Below are positions 1 to 7,484 of a stretch of DNA of 64,000 nt, one piece after another. The stretch spans positions 1-64,000 of the forward strand of contig SVOH01000010.1 of assembly GCA_015066515.1 (NCBI GenBank), read 5' to 3'. The stretch's first letter is position 1, and the number at the start of each line of letters is the position of its first letter. Under the pieces are notes generated by a model. The model had not been told where the DNA came from. It did no database searches and saw nothing but the letters and a program-made list of their open reading frames with translations. The translations under genes and the position numbers were made by a program. Source of the stretch: Oscillospiraceae bacterium. GTDB lineage: Bacteria > Bacillota > Clostridia > Oscillospirales > Acutalibacteraceae.

Positions 1-308
1 GAAATGAAGTGATTGTGCCGGAAAACGAGGATGAATTTACGGTTGACGTGCTTTATAACATTCTCTGCAGACAGATAAGCTCGGATATTCCTCTTCCCCA
101 AAGGGTACAAAATATCGTTTCCAAGTACTTTGTCAGTACGGGGCAGCTCATAACCAACAGCAACAAAGCGAATCATATTATCCCGATGCCGATAAGCACT
201 ACGGGCTTGCTGAGGGATATTTTGATCCGTGCTTTTCACACTGATAATGCAGTATTTGTTGCTTGGATTGTAGAATATCGTCCGGTCATAGACCGCCACA
301 TAACTCAT
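1..308 (-). CDS. RecD2-like SF1B helicase, N-terminal fragment (runs off window)
   Basis: Reverse-strand frame with ATG at 308 and a GAAAGGATG ribosome site just upstream; it stays open to the window edge (about 102 codons). The first 65 residues (starting MSYVAVYDRTIFYNP, then CIISVKS and FVAVGYELPRTD) resemble, from memory, the start of RecD2-like helicases carried by Clostridia mobile elements. After that point the reading no longer resembles the family and becomes basic, so the gene may be frameshifted or may be a recombination junction. It lies 29 bases downstream of the exonuclease gene, consistent with one operon. A competing plus-strand frame covers the same DNA but has no ribosome site. 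Confidence 0.45.
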   Translation of the reverse strand, partial: MSYVAVYDRTIFYNPSNKYCIISVKSTDQNIPQQARSAYRHRDNMIRFVAVGYELPRTDKVLGNDILYPLGKRNIRAYLSAENVIKHVNRKFILVFRHNHFI

Positions 309-337
309 TACCAATCATCATCCTTTCTTCAAAAAAA

Positions 338-1387
338 TTAAGCCGCCTCTTCAAGCGACTTTTTGACATAGAACCGATGGCTTACCACTGGCGTTACATA
401 TTCATTATAAATATCAGGGTGTCGTACCTGTAACCGCAACAAGCCCTCTTTGCTGATAGCAGGGCGTGAGGAAGGTTTGTAGGTAACGGCAAACTTTTCT
501 GCACCAACGGTACACTCGGCAGAACTGCTTTTACCCATTTCCGCAAGAACCATACCTTGCAGGCGGTCCATCTCTTTTTTTAGACGGTTTGCCTCTGCAT
601 CGGCAGCCTTTTTTTGCGCCTGTAATTCCGTAAATCGCAGAATACAGCTCGCCAAAGGCAGACTCAAGGTTACAGTAGGTGCATCGGTATCGACAGCTCC
701 AAAATGTCGCCGGATACTTTCGAGTATCAGTTCGCCATCCTCGGTATAGGGCGGCTCTACTTTTTTCAGCACGTTATTAACCCAAAAATCTTCTTCGACC
801 ATAATCAATTCGTCTTCGTAATCATAGTCGCGTTTCAGACTTCGGATAATGACCTCTTCAAAACTGTTGCCATACAGACAACAATAGAATACTTGGTCTA
901 CGTTCATAACGCACATATAGTGCCGACCTTGTGTTTCATAGTTAATGGGAACGACCTCTTGGCCGTCTCGCCACCAATGGTCTCTGGCATTGTAGTTTGT
1001 GGTTTTAATCTCCAAAATAGCAGTAGTGCCATCGGGGAGCTCCACAAAGTAGTCCACGTCTGCCAGCATAAAGGTATGCTTGGGATGATGAAACATCTTT
1101 TTTACCTGATAGATCTTAAAGCCGGTTTTTTTCGCAAATATTTGAGCGACTAAATCTTCAAGTAAATGTCCGACTTGTTTCTGTACCCAGTTTTCGTCGG
1201 TTTCTTCACACGGAAGGATACCAACCTTGTCGTAGTAAAGATCACGGGCTGTCGCAAATGGGGATATACCGAATATGGCCGCAGCATCACTGCCGCCGAT
1301 ACCTTTTCGGCGCCATTCCAACCATTCCGCTTCGGGAAGGTCAGCGGTATCCACCAATACGCATGGGCTATACGCTTCTCTCGGCAT
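338..1387 (-). CDS. YqaJ-family recombination exonuclease
   Basis: A 349-residue protein of the YqaJ/lambda-exonuclease type. It would resect double-stranded DNA ends to give 3' single strands for annealing during element recombination. The family signature is visible: IGGSDAAAIFGISPF near residues 30-44, a Glu around 77, LADVDYF (Asp110/Asp112) and LEIKTT (Glu126, Lys128), which form the PD-(D/E)xK metal site. A Lys/Glu-rich coiled coil follows near residues 255-285. I chose the ATG at 1387 rather than the GTG at 1393 because AGGAG at 1397-1401 is 9 bases from the ATG and only 3 from the GTG. The upstream gene ends 2 bases before this start, so the pair should be translationally coupled. Confidence 0.85.
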   Translation of the reverse strand: MPREAYSPCVLVDTADLPEAEWLEWRRKGIGGSDAAAIFGISPFATARDLYYDKVGILPCEETDENWVQKQVGHLLEDLVAQIFAKKTGFKIYQVKKMFHHPKHTFMLADVDYFVELPDGTTAILEIKTTNYNARDHWWRDGQEVVPINYETQGRHYMCVMNVDQVFYCCLYGNSFEEVIIRSLKRDYDYEDELIMVEEDFWVNNVLKKVEPPYTEDGELILESIRRHFGAVDTDAPTVTLSLPLASCILRFTELQAQKKAADAEANRLKKEMDRLQGMVLAEMGKSSSAECTVGAEKFAVTYKPSSRPAISKEGLLRLQVRHPDIYNEYVTPVVSHRFYVKKSLEEAA

Positions 1388-1389
1388 TG

Positions 1390-1548
1390 TCACGCACTCC
1401 TTTTATAGTGAATTTGTGAGTGTCGGTACGTTGCCATACGGACGGGGTATTTTGCACGCTTCTGTGCCTCCTTTCTTAAAATCTGCTGCTTTCTCACAGC
1501 AGGCTTGGGCGTTCGTCTTTTGTAACGAACATAGGTCTTTCGCTTCAT
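1390..1548 (-). CDS. Small highly basic protein of the element
   Basis: A 52-residue frame starting MKRKTYVRYKRRTPKPAVRK, with about one third Lys or Arg and no membrane segment. It has a ribosome site (AAAGGCGG) upstream, and its stop falls 2 bases before the exonuclease start, whose ribosome site lies inside this gene. This spacing supports a real coupled gene. The charge suggests nucleic-acid binding, but I recognise no family. It is the first gene after the long structured leader. Confidence 0.55.
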   Translation of the reverse strand: MKRKTYVRYKRRTPKPAVRKQQILRKEAQKRAKYPVRMATYRHSQIHYKRSA

Positions 1549-1604
1549 TCTGGTTTTCCGCCTTTCTTTAATTTATTCCAAACACCTTACGGCATTTTGG
1601 GCAA

Positions 1605-1684
1605 TAAAAAAAGCGAGAACAACATACCTTCCTGAATATCTCAGGTCTGGCGTCTGCAATCAAGCAAACAAATGTCATTCTCGC
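1605..1684 (-). terminator. Leader terminator/attenuator 2
   Basis: Read on the minus strand, GCGAGAA (1684-1678) pairs with TTCTCGC (1619-1613), enclosing a CAT/ATG extension and an inner CCTGA-TCAGG hairpin. A run of seven T follows directly. It sits about 60 bases before the small basic gene, so it can stop transcription from the promoter at 1841-1869 before any coding sequence. Confidence 0.6.
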
Positions 1685-1702
1685 TATAGGGGGATTTCTC
1701 CC

Positions 1703-1756
1703 ATAAAAACAAAAAAGCCAGTAATATACCTGCCAAAAGGCATAGCAATACTACTG
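1703..1756 (-). terminator. Leader terminator/attenuator 1
   Basis: On the minus strand a long stem (CAGTA...TACTG at the base, GCC-TTTT-GGC at the tip) is followed by TTTTTTGTTTTT. It is a canonical intrinsic terminator inside the untranslated leader, upstream of a second one. Two terminators in series before the first gene imply regulated readthrough. Confidence 0.65.
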
Positions 1757-1778
1757 ACAACTTAGAAAAATAACAACG

Positions 1779-1822
1779 TGTGCAATGTGGTAAAACCACG
1801 ATGCCCTTACGGGCGGTGCACA
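1779..1822 (-). promoter_or_regulatory. Compact three-way-junction leader RNA
   Basis: On the minus strand TGTGCA (1822-1817) pairs with TGCACA (1784-1779). Inside are two perfect hairpins: GCCC-GTAA-GGGC (1814-1803), with a GNRA-type loop, and GTGGT-TTT-ACCAC (1799-1787). All three helices are exact. The element begins about 12 bases after the predicted transcription start and precedes the two terminators, so it may be the sensing or ribosome-responsive part of an attenuation leader. I do not recognise a known RNA family. Confidence 0.5.
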
Positions 1823-1840
1823 AAAATCAATTACAAAGGT

Positions 1841-1869
1841 ATTTTACCACAATATATAGTGTTTGTCAA
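1841..1869 (-). promoter_or_regulatory. Strong promoter for the leftward element operon
   Basis: Minus-strand TTGACA (1869-1864) and TAAAAT (1846-1841) are separated by exactly 17 bases. The predicted start is near 1834, giving a leader of about 285 bases before the first gene. Confidence 0.75.
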
Positions 1870-1954
1870 GGTTTTATCCCTACATATCGTTATACGGTGC
1901 TTCTCTGGGGAAACATTTTGAAAAAATTTTTGAGGAAAAAGAGGTGATTTCTGT

Positions 1955-2008
1955 ATGTTTATAAATGAAAGGACAAATATCCTTGTTTGCACCTTGACAA
2001 CTGAATAG
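1955..2008 (+). CDS. Possible 17-residue leader peptide
   Basis: The short frame MFINERTNILVCTLTTE is preceded at 8 bases by GAGGTG, a good ribosome site, and lies about 275 bases upstream of the excisionase. It could be a regulatory leader peptide or chance. The rest of 1870-2180 shows no other convincing gene; apparent reverse-strand frames lack ribosome sites. Confidence 0.25.
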   Translation: MFINERTNILVCTLTTE

Positions 2009-2187
2009 CCCACCATCGGGAGTTATACAGGTTTTGCGGATAGTGTGCCATAACGCCTTGGCCGAGCGCGCCCACAAATGAAATGCTGCATAGCACAGCC
2101 TGCAAATACACGGTTGAATAAGCGTAGGAAATGGCTCGGTGTGTTGGGTGCTTTTACTTTATTATTAGAAATTTTTTATATTACATC

Positions 2188-2267
2188 GGGCAGTTGAAAT
2201 ACAGGGGTGAATTGTAGTAAAATATATATGTCGTGATAGATTCGAACTGTAGATCCAAGGACTGCCC
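2188..2267 (+). promoter_or_regulatory. Promoter region of xis-int with flanking inverted repeat
   Basis: TTGAAA (2194-2199) and TAAAAT (2218-2223), spaced 18 bases, form a plausible promoter for the excisionase. GGGCAGT at 2188-2194 overlaps the -35 box and is repeated inverted as ACTGCCC at 2261-2267, just before the ribosome site. The arms could bind a regulator or pair in RNA around the leader. Confidence 0.4.
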
Positions 2268-2282
2268 AGAAAGGAGTTACTG

Positions 2283-2489
2283 ATGGCAGTTGATTTCAAC
2301 AAAACTGATCACGCCACTGCAGATAAAAGGACTTATTCGGTGCAAGAAATAGCTGACATTTTGCAGATAAGCAAGAGTATGGCTTACGCTTTATGCAAAG
2401 AGGCTCCGTTTAAGACTGTAAAAGTGGGAAAATACGTGAGAGTATCAAAACCTTCCTTTGATGCATGGCTTGACAGCAATAATCAATAG
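2283..2489 (+). CDS. xis: Excisionase-family DNA-binding protein
   Basis: A 68-residue protein with one winged-helix/MerR-like domain: YSVQEIADILQISKSMAYAL is the helix-turn-helix, followed by a wing with VGKYVRVSK and a final FDAWL helix typical of element excisionases. It would bend DNA at the element end and push the integrase toward excision. AAAGGAG lies 8 bases before the ATG. The integrase starts 14 bases after its stop, so the two are co-transcribed. Confidence 0.8.
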   Translation: MAVDFNKTDHATADKRTYSVQEIADILQISKSMAYALCKEAPFKTVKVGKYVRVSKPSFDAWLDSNNQ

Positions 2490-2503
2490 AAGGAGATACA
2501 GTT

Positions 2504-3886
2504 ATGGCATCTATTATAAAAAGAAAAAAAGCATATTCCGTGGTTTACAACTATGTAGATGAAAGGGGTGAAACAAAGCAAAAATGGGAAACCTGTCATT
2601 CACATAAAGAAGCACTGAAAAGAAAAGCAGAAATTGAAAATCAAATGTTTAACGGAACTTTTCTTCCTCCAAGCAAAACAACGGTATCGAGTTTTCTGGA
2701 GGATTTTGTCCGCACCTATGGTGTGAACAAGTGGGGTGTTTCTATGTACGACAGTAACACAGCCATTATTGCTAATTATATTAACCCTATCATCGGTGAT
2801 TTGGAAGTGCAGGCGATTACTACCCGTGTAGTCGATCAATATGTGCAAACACTGAAAAAGACACCGGCAGTATCAAGAGGTACCCGCAAAGCAAGGACCG
2901 AGTATGTAACGGATAAGACCATTATTAAAATCATTAAGGTTCTTCGCTGCGCTTTCAAGCAGGCGGTTCGTTGGGAACTTATCGGTAAAAATCCCTTTGA
3001 CAACGTTGTGCTCCCGAAGGTCGAATATAAAAAGAGAGACATTTGGGATGCAGACACGATCCGCAAGGCTCTTGATGAATGTGAGGACAGCAAACTCTAT
3101 ATTGCGATGAACTTGGCTTTTGCCTGTTCTTTGCGTATCGGTGAGATCCTTGGTCTGACTTGGGACAGAGTGTTTATCAGCGATGAAGATATTGCTAATG
3201 ATAACGCACACGTCTTTATTGATAAAGAGTTAGCCAGAGCAACCAAGGAAGCAATCGAAATGCTGGGTGAAAAGGACATCTATCATATTTTTACTCCGCT
3301 TATGCCGAACACAAGTACCCGCATTATTTTGAAAAAGCCTAAAACCGATTCCAGTATCCGAAAAGTATGGCTACCAAAAACGGTTGCCTACATATTAAGG
3401 GAATGGAAACGAGCCCAGGACGAGCTTAGAGAATTTCTCGGCAGCGAGTATCAAGATTTTAACCTTGTGGTTGCTTTGCCGAACGGCAGACCTTGTGAAA
3501 ACAGGATCATCGAAAAGGAATTCTTGAACTTAAAACAGAAAGCAGGGCTTCCCAACGTAGTGTTCCATTCGTTACGACATTCCAGCACCACTTATAAATT
3601 AAAACTGAACCACGGTGATTTAAAAGCCACCCAAGGTGATACCGGTCATGCGGAAATCGATATGATTACAAAGGTGTACGCACATATTCTTGATGAAGAC
3701 AGAAAGATAAATGCGCAGAAGTTTGAAAGTGCATTTTACGCCAATCCCGATTTAAGAAATGTGAAACCTCCGCAGGAAGAAACACCGGCGCCTACGATTG
3801 ATTTGAACGCTCTTATTGAGCAATTACAGAACTCTCCGGAGCTTGCTAATACTTTGGCTTCGATCATAGCACAAAAGGCTTGCTAA
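2504..3886 (+). CDS. int: Tyrosine-type site-specific integrase
   Basis: A 460-residue phage/ICE-type tyrosine recombinase. It has an N-terminal arm-binding region (about 1-60), a SAM-like core-binding domain (about 60-170) and a catalytic domain with the expected residues: Arg211 in CSLRIGE, His355 and Arg358 in HSLRHS, His382 in TGHAE and nucleophile Tyr392 in VYAH. The last 50 residues are a Pro-rich linker and a helix. It mediates integration and excision. Its 3' end lies about 185 bases from the tRNA-Arg 3' end, which I infer is its target. An AGGAG site precedes the ATG. Confidence 0.9.
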   Translation: MASIIKRKKAYSVVYNYVDERGETKQKWETCHSHKEALKRKAEIENQMFNGTFLPPSKTTVSSFLEDFVRTYGVNKWGVSMYDSNTAIIANYINPIIGDLEVQAITTRVVDQYVQTLKKTPAVSRGTRKARTEYVTDKTIIKIIKVLRCAFKQAVRWELIGKNPFDNVVLPKVEYKKRDIWDADTIRKALDECEDSKLYIAMNLAFACSLRIGEILGLTWDRVFISDEDIANDNAHVFIDKELARATKEAIEMLGEKDIYHIFTPLMPNTSTRIILKKPKTDSSIRKVWLPKTVAYILREWKRAQDELREFLGSEYQDFNLVVALPNGRPCENRIIEKEFLNLKQKAGLPNVVFHSLRHSSTTYKLKLNHGDLKATQGDTGHAEIDMITKVYAHILDEDRKINAQKFESAFYANPDLRNVKPPQEETPAPTIDLNALIEQLQNSPELANTLASIIAQKAC

Positions 3887-3953
3887 TGGAAAATTAGCAA
3901 GAACTCGAAAATTCTTAGCAAACTCGGAAAAATCGTTCGATTCCAATTAGCAA
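3843..3953 (+). repeat. TTAGCAA repeats at the integrase end, possible arm-type sites
   Basis: TTAGCAA occurs at 3894-3900, 3915-3921 and 3947-3953, and inverted as TTGCTAA at 3843-3849, 3880-3886 (over the integrase stop) and 4151-4157 beyond the tRNA. The 3880 and 3894 copies form an 8-bp stem. Clustered heptamers between an integrase gene and its attachment site are what arm-type integrase or excisionase sites look like. This is inference. Confidence 0.4.
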
Positions 3954-4030
3954 ACAAAAAAGAGGCACAGCGAACAGAAAATCCCTGTCAGTACCTTGGA
4001 ACTGACGTGGATTGCCGATAAAGTAAAAAA

Positions 4031-4071
4031 CGCTGTAAACCTCGATAAATCAAGGCTTACAGCGGATTTTT
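4031..4071. terminator. Bidirectional terminator between integrase and tRNA-Arg
   Basis: CGCTGTAA and CCT pair with AGG and TTACAGCG across an AT-rich loop. A T-run follows on the right (GATTTTTT), and a run of A lies on the left, which reads as T on the other strand. It can end both the integrase transcript and the leftward tRNA transcript. Confidence 0.7.
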
Positions 4072-4148
4072 TGGCGTCCCAGAAGGGATTCGAACCCCCG
4101 ACACCCACCTTAGGAGGGTGGTGCTCTATCCAGCTGAGCTACTGGGAC
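4072..4148 (-). tRNA. tRNA-Arg (anticodon CCU), CCA encoded
   Basis: All arms fold: acceptor GTCCCAG/CTGGGAC, D arm GCTC...GAGC, anticodon stem CCACC/GGTGG with loop CTCCTAA (anticodon CCT), and T arm with TTCGAAT. Discriminator G and CCA are encoded (4075-4072). The gene is intact, so integration of the neighbouring element has restored or preserved its 3' end. Confidence 0.92.
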
Positions 4149-4184
4149 ATTTGCTAATAAATATTAAGTTTTTTGCTCTATCCA

Positions 4185-4250
4185 GCCCCCATAGACTCGA
4201 ACGACCTACTTCTTAGGAGGACCTTATTCTATCCGTTGAACTATACGGGC
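4185..4250 (-). pseudogene. Decayed tRNA-Arg (CCU) copy
   Basis: Read on the minus strand it starts GCCCGTATAGTTCAACGG and keeps the CTCCTAA anticodon loop and a GTTCGAGTC T loop. The lower anticodon stem (AGGTC/GAAGT) and T stem do not pair, the acceptor has a G-G mismatch, and the molecule is only about 66 bases with no CCA. It lies about 37 bases upstream of the intact tRNA-Arg with the same anticodon. It looks like an older chromosomal isoacceptor in decay. Confidence 0.6.
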
Positions 4251-4308
4251 AAATATTTATTTTCGCTTGTTAATTTTAGCGTAAAGCAGTCATAAAGTCA
4301 ATATAATC

Positions 4309-4337
4309 TTGCTTTTTTGTTAAGTATTTGTTATACT
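4309..4337 (+). promoter_or_regulatory. Promoter for the GtrA-like gene
   Basis: TTGCTT (4309-4314) and TATACT (4332-4337) are 17 bases apart. The predicted start near 4344 rules out the TTG at 4342 as start codon and leaves a leader of about 10-16 bases. Confidence 0.5.
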
Positions 4338-4353
4338 GAACTTGTATAAACAA

Positions 4354-4770
4354 ATGGGGGTGACCACCATTCGTGAATTGTTTTTTAAACTAAAGAGAAC
4401 TTTCGTGAGCAAGAAATTTATTGAGTTTTGTGTACTTGGGGTTATTAATACCTTTGTTCATGCAAAATTTTCACAGTATTTTAGTTATGTTATGCAACCA
4501 AACGTGGCACATATTGTTGGTTTTTTTTGTTCGAATTTTATTGCTTTCTTTTTAAGTAGTTATATTATATTTAAAAAAACGCCTTCTTTACAAAGATATA
4601 TTCGTTTTGGTATATCATATATACCAAGTTCTATAATCGGATTTTTGGTTACATTTATAACCATAAACACTCTAAAGCTTCCACAATTCTGGGCTACTGC
4701 AATTGCGGCGGCAACAGGCGGTCCGATTACGTTTGTTATAATGAAAATATATACTTTTGGTAAGAAATAA
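4354..4770 (+). CDS. GtrA-like four-helix membrane protein
   Basis: About 138 residues with four predicted membrane helices (roughly residues 25-45, 50-70, 85-105, 110-130) and the GtrA-type opening FIEFCVLGVINT. Family members help move undecaprenyl-linked sugars across the membrane for envelope glycosylation. No glycosyltransferase partner is adjacent, so the substrate is unknown. The start is uncertain: ATG at 4354 or GTG at 4360, both close to the predicted transcript start and with only GGGGG as a possible ribosome site. A weak hairpin with a T-rich tail follows (4771-4800). Confidence 0.65.
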   Translation: MGVTTIRELFFKLKRTFVSKKFIEFCVLGVINTFVHAKFSQYFSYVMQPNVAHIVGFFCSNFIAFFLSSYIIFKKTPSLQRYIRFGISYIPSSIIGFLVTFITINTLKLPQFWATAIAAATGGPITFVIMKIYTFGKK

Positions 4771-4822
4771 TAATCTGTTTCAGATTTTGTTTTATATTTT
4801 ATTTTAAAGGAGTTGCAATGCT

Positions 4823-6658
4823 ATGAGCAAATCAAGATACGTAGGCGGTTACCCCGTAATTGGTATTCGTCCTGTCGTAGACGGTCGTAGAGGACCGATG
4901 CAGTTGCGTGAAAGCCTTGAAGCACAGGTAATGGCTATGGCAAACGCTGCAAAAAAACTTTTTGAGGAAAATCTTTTCTATTCAAACGGTGATCCTGTAA
5001 AGGTTGTTATGGCAGATACTAGCATTGGTCGTGTGCCCGAGGCTGCCGCTTGCGCTGAAAAGTTTAAAAAAGAGGGCGTAGACATTACCCTTTCTGTAAC
5101 ACCTTGTTGGTGCTACGGCTCTGAAACAATGGATATGGATCCCAACACAATAAAGGGTGTTTGGGGCTTTAACGGTACCGAGCGTCCGGGCGCTGTTTAC
5201 CTTGCTGCTGTTTTGGCGGGTCACGCTCAAAAGGGTCTTCCTGCATTTGGTATCTACGGTCACGAGGTACAAGACCGTGACCAAGTATCAGAAATTCCTG
5301 AAGACGTAAAAGAAAAGCTATTGCGCTTTGGTCGCGCTGCTGTTGCAGTTGCTACAATGCGCGGCAAATCATACTTGCAGATTGGCTCACAGTGTATGGG
5401 TATTGCAGGCTCTATTATGGACCAAGATATGATGGAAGCATACTTCGGTATGCGTATTGAGTCGGTTGACGAGGTTGAAATTCTTCGCCGAATGGAAGAA
5501 GGCATTTACAACGAAGAAGAATACCAAAAGGCTCTTGCTTGGACTAAGGAGCACTGCAAAGAGGGTAGAGACGACAACCCTGAATCAGTTGAGTTTTTGG
5601 GCGAAGAACGCCGCATTAAGTTCACCCCCGAAGAAAAAGAAAAGCAGTGGGAATTTACTGTTAAAATGTACTGCATTATAAAGGACCTTATGGCAGGCAA
5701 CCCAAATCTTCCTGAAGCATTTATCGAAGAAAGAGTTGGTCACAACGCTATTGCAGGCGGCTTCCAGGGTCAACGTCAGTGGACTGACCATTGGCCAAAC
5801 TGTGACTACCCAGAGGCATTGCTTTCTTCTACATTTGACTACGAAGGTGCTCGCGAGCCATTTACACTTGCTACCGAAAACGATATTTTAAACGGTATGG
5901 GTATGCTTATGATGCGCTTGCTTACACACCGCGCACAAATTTTTGCCGATGTTCGTACATACTGGTCGGGCGAAGCTACCGAGCGAGTTACCGGTTATAA
6001 GCTCGAGGGTAAGGCTGCCGAATCTAACGGTATTATTCACTTGCTCAACTCAGGCGCTGCTTGTCTTGATGCCTGCGGCGAATGCACTGATGAAAACGGC
6101 AACGCTGTTATGAAAAAGTGGTGGGAAGTTACCGACGAAGATATCAAGAAGATGACCGATGCTACCGTTTGGTGCGAGGCAGGCTTTGATAACTTCCGTG
6201 GCGGCGGTTTCTCAAGCCACTATACCACAAAGGCTGAAATGCCTTGCACAATGATAAGACTAAACCTTGTAAAAGGCTTAGGTCCCGTGCTTCAGATTGC
6301 TGAGGGTTGGACAGTAAAACTCCCTGATGAAGTTTCTGACACACTTATGGAACGCACCAACCCAACATGGCCTTGCACTTGGTTTGCTCCTCGTTGCGAC
6401 GGTAAAGAGGGCTCACCCTTTAAGACCGCTTATGAGGTTATGATGAACTGGGGTGCTAACCACGGCGCAATCAGCTATGGACACATTGGCGCTGACCTTA
6501 TTACAATGTGCTCAATGCTTCGTATCCCTGTTTGTATGCACAACGTACCCGAAGACCAAATTTATCGTCCGGCTGCATGGAATGCATTCGGTATGGATAA
6601 AGAGGGTCAGGACTATCGTGCTTGTCAGGCATACGGCCCACTTTATAAGAAATACTAA
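4823..6658 (+). CDS. fucI: L-fucose isomerase
   Basis: A 611-residue cytoplasmic aldose-ketose isomerase that converts L-fucose to L-fuculose (and can act on D-arabinose). Length and sequence match FucI throughout: start GYPVIGIRPVVDGRRGP, GFQGQRQWTDHWPN, LATENDILNG and NHGAISYGHIGADL. By hand alignment Glu331, Asp354 and His554 are the metal-binding and catalytic residues. AAAGGAG precedes two ATGs; the first (4818) hits a stop after two codons, so 4823 is the start. No fuculokinase, aldolase or fucose transporter lies nearby, so the rest of the pathway must be elsewhere. Confidence 0.95.
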   Translation: MSKSRYVGGYPVIGIRPVVDGRRGPMQLRESLEAQVMAMANAAKKLFEENLFYSNGDPVKVVMADTSIGRVPEAAACAEKFKKEGVDITLSVTPCWCYGSETMDMDPNTIKGVWGFNGTERPGAVYLAAVLAGHAQKGLPAFGIYGHEVQDRDQVSEIPEDVKEKLLRFGRAAVAVATMRGKSYLQIGSQCMGIAGSIMDQDMMEAYFGMRIESVDEVEILRRMEEGIYNEEEYQKALAWTKEHCKEGRDDNPESVEFLGEERRIKFTPEEKEKQWEFTVKMYCIIKDLMAGNPNLPEAFIEERVGHNAIAGGFQGQRQWTDHWPNCDYPEALLSSTFDYEGAREPFTLATENDILNGMGMLMMRLLTHRAQIFADVRTYWSGEATERVTGYKLEGKAAESNGIIHLLNSGAACLDACGECTDENGNAVMKKWWEVTDEDIKKMTDATVWCEAGFDNFRGGGFSSHYTTKAEMPCTMIRLNLVKGLGPVLQIAEGWTVKLPDEVSDTLMERTNPTWPCTWFAPRCDGKEGSPFKTAYEVMMNWGANHGAISYGHIGADLITMCSMLRIPVCMHNVPEDQIYRPAAWNAFGMDKEGQDYRACQAYGPLYKKY

Positions 6659-6672
6659 TATGGTATAAAAAC

Positions 6673-6710
6673 AACCCCGATTGCTAATTTAGCAATCGGG
6701 GTTTAATTTT
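6673..6710. terminator. Bidirectional terminator between fucI and the SDR gene
   Basis: AACCCCGATTGCTAA pairs with TTAGCAATCGGGGTT, followed by TTTAATTTTT on the right and a T-rich tract on the other strand. It separates the two convergent genes. Confidence 0.85.
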
Positions 6711-6716
6711 TAATTG

Positions 6717-7475
6717 TTAGGTTCCACACATTTTCATAACCAATGAATGTGGTAATAACTTTGCAAGTAATCGGTAGAATTTATAAAACACGCGGTTGGT
6801 ATAAACGGCGCGACCTTTGTGCGATGCCTTAAGCGATTTTACCGCCATTGTGCGTGCGTTAACGCGAGGCAGTGTGTCAAAGGTGCGACTTGAGCCTTTT
6901 GCAATATTGGCAACCGATAAAAACTCGGTGTCCATAGGTCCTGGGCAAACAGCCAGCACATTTATCTTTCGCTTTTTAAGTTCAACCCTTAGCGCTCTTG
7001 ACAGGCTCATAACGTACGCCTTTGTCGACGAGTAAACCGCCATACGAGTATTTGGCGCAAATGAAGCTATTGAACAACTGTTTATAATTTCACTTTGTTC
7101 GTTCATAAACGGTAGTGTTGCAGCGGTCATTGCGGTGAGCGCCTCACAGTTAAGTCGCACCATAGCGGTATTTTCTTGTAGTGATAATTCATCAAAATCA
7201 CCAAGCTTACCAAAGCCGGCGTTATTGATAAGTAACTTTACTGTTGCGTTCTTTTCTTTTAAAAGGGAAGCGTAGTTCGATACAGCTTTTGGATCAGTTA
7301 TATCAAAGGCGACGGGTATAATTGTTGAGCCCAGTTCAGACTGTAATTCTTTTAGCCTTTCTTCGCGACGGGCTATTACCCATATTTCATCAAGCTCGAT
7401 GCGTGAAGTGTAAACCTCGCGCGCGTATTCCCATCCCAAACCAGAGGAAGCCCCGGTTATTACTGCTATATTCAT
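6717..7475 (-). CDS. Short-chain dehydrogenase/reductase
   Basis: A 252-residue classical SDR with a Rossmann fold. Visible motifs are the cofactor loop TGASSGLG (7-14), NNAG (84-87), Asn109, Ser135, and catalytic Tyr148 and Lys152 in YSSTK. An Arg pair (36-37) after the second strand suggests NADP(H). The C-terminal tail is basic and hydrophobic (YKFYRLLAKLLPHSL), as in SDRs that touch membranes or lipids. The substrate is not deducible. The start lies 9 bases after the RF3 stop, so both should share a transcript. Confidence 0.85.
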   Translation of the reverse strand: MNIAVITGASSGLGWEYAREVYTSRIELDEIWVIARREERLKELQSELGSTIIPVAFDITDPKAVSNYASLLKEKNATVKLLINNAGFGKLGDFDELSLQENTAMVRLNCEALTAMTAATLPFMNEQSEIINSCSIASFAPNTRMAVYSSTKAYVMSLSRALRVELKKRKINVLAVCPGPMDTEFLSVANIAKGSSRTFDTLPRVNARTMAVKSLKASHKGRAVYTNRVFYKFYRLLAKLLPHSLVMKMCGT

Positions 7476-7484
7476 AATTACACC

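Larger units (their letters stand above)
1..4075. mobile_element. Right end of an integrative conjugative-type element at tRNA-Arg(CCU)
   Basis: The block holds a leftward recombination operon (helicase fragment, YqaJ exonuclease, small basic protein) and a rightward excisionase-integrase pair whose end lies next to the 3' end of a tRNA gene. Integrase abutting a tRNA 3' end is the usual layout of tRNA-targeted ICEs. The left end lies outside the window, so size, conjugation genes and cargo are unknown. The exact attachment core cannot be fixed without the other end; I infer it overlaps the 3' half of the tRNA (about 4072-4100). A prophage is possible but no virion gene is visible. Confidence 0.7.

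Noticed and set aside
9-341. Plus-strand frame of 110 residues at the left edge
   Set aside because: GTG start without a ribosome site, opposite to the operon, and it overlaps a reverse frame with family resemblance and a good ribosome site.
1641-1823. Reverse-strand frame of 60 residues with a hydrophobic helix
   Set aside because: It needs a TTG start without a ribosome site and lies exactly over the three-way junction and first terminator, which explain the sequence better.
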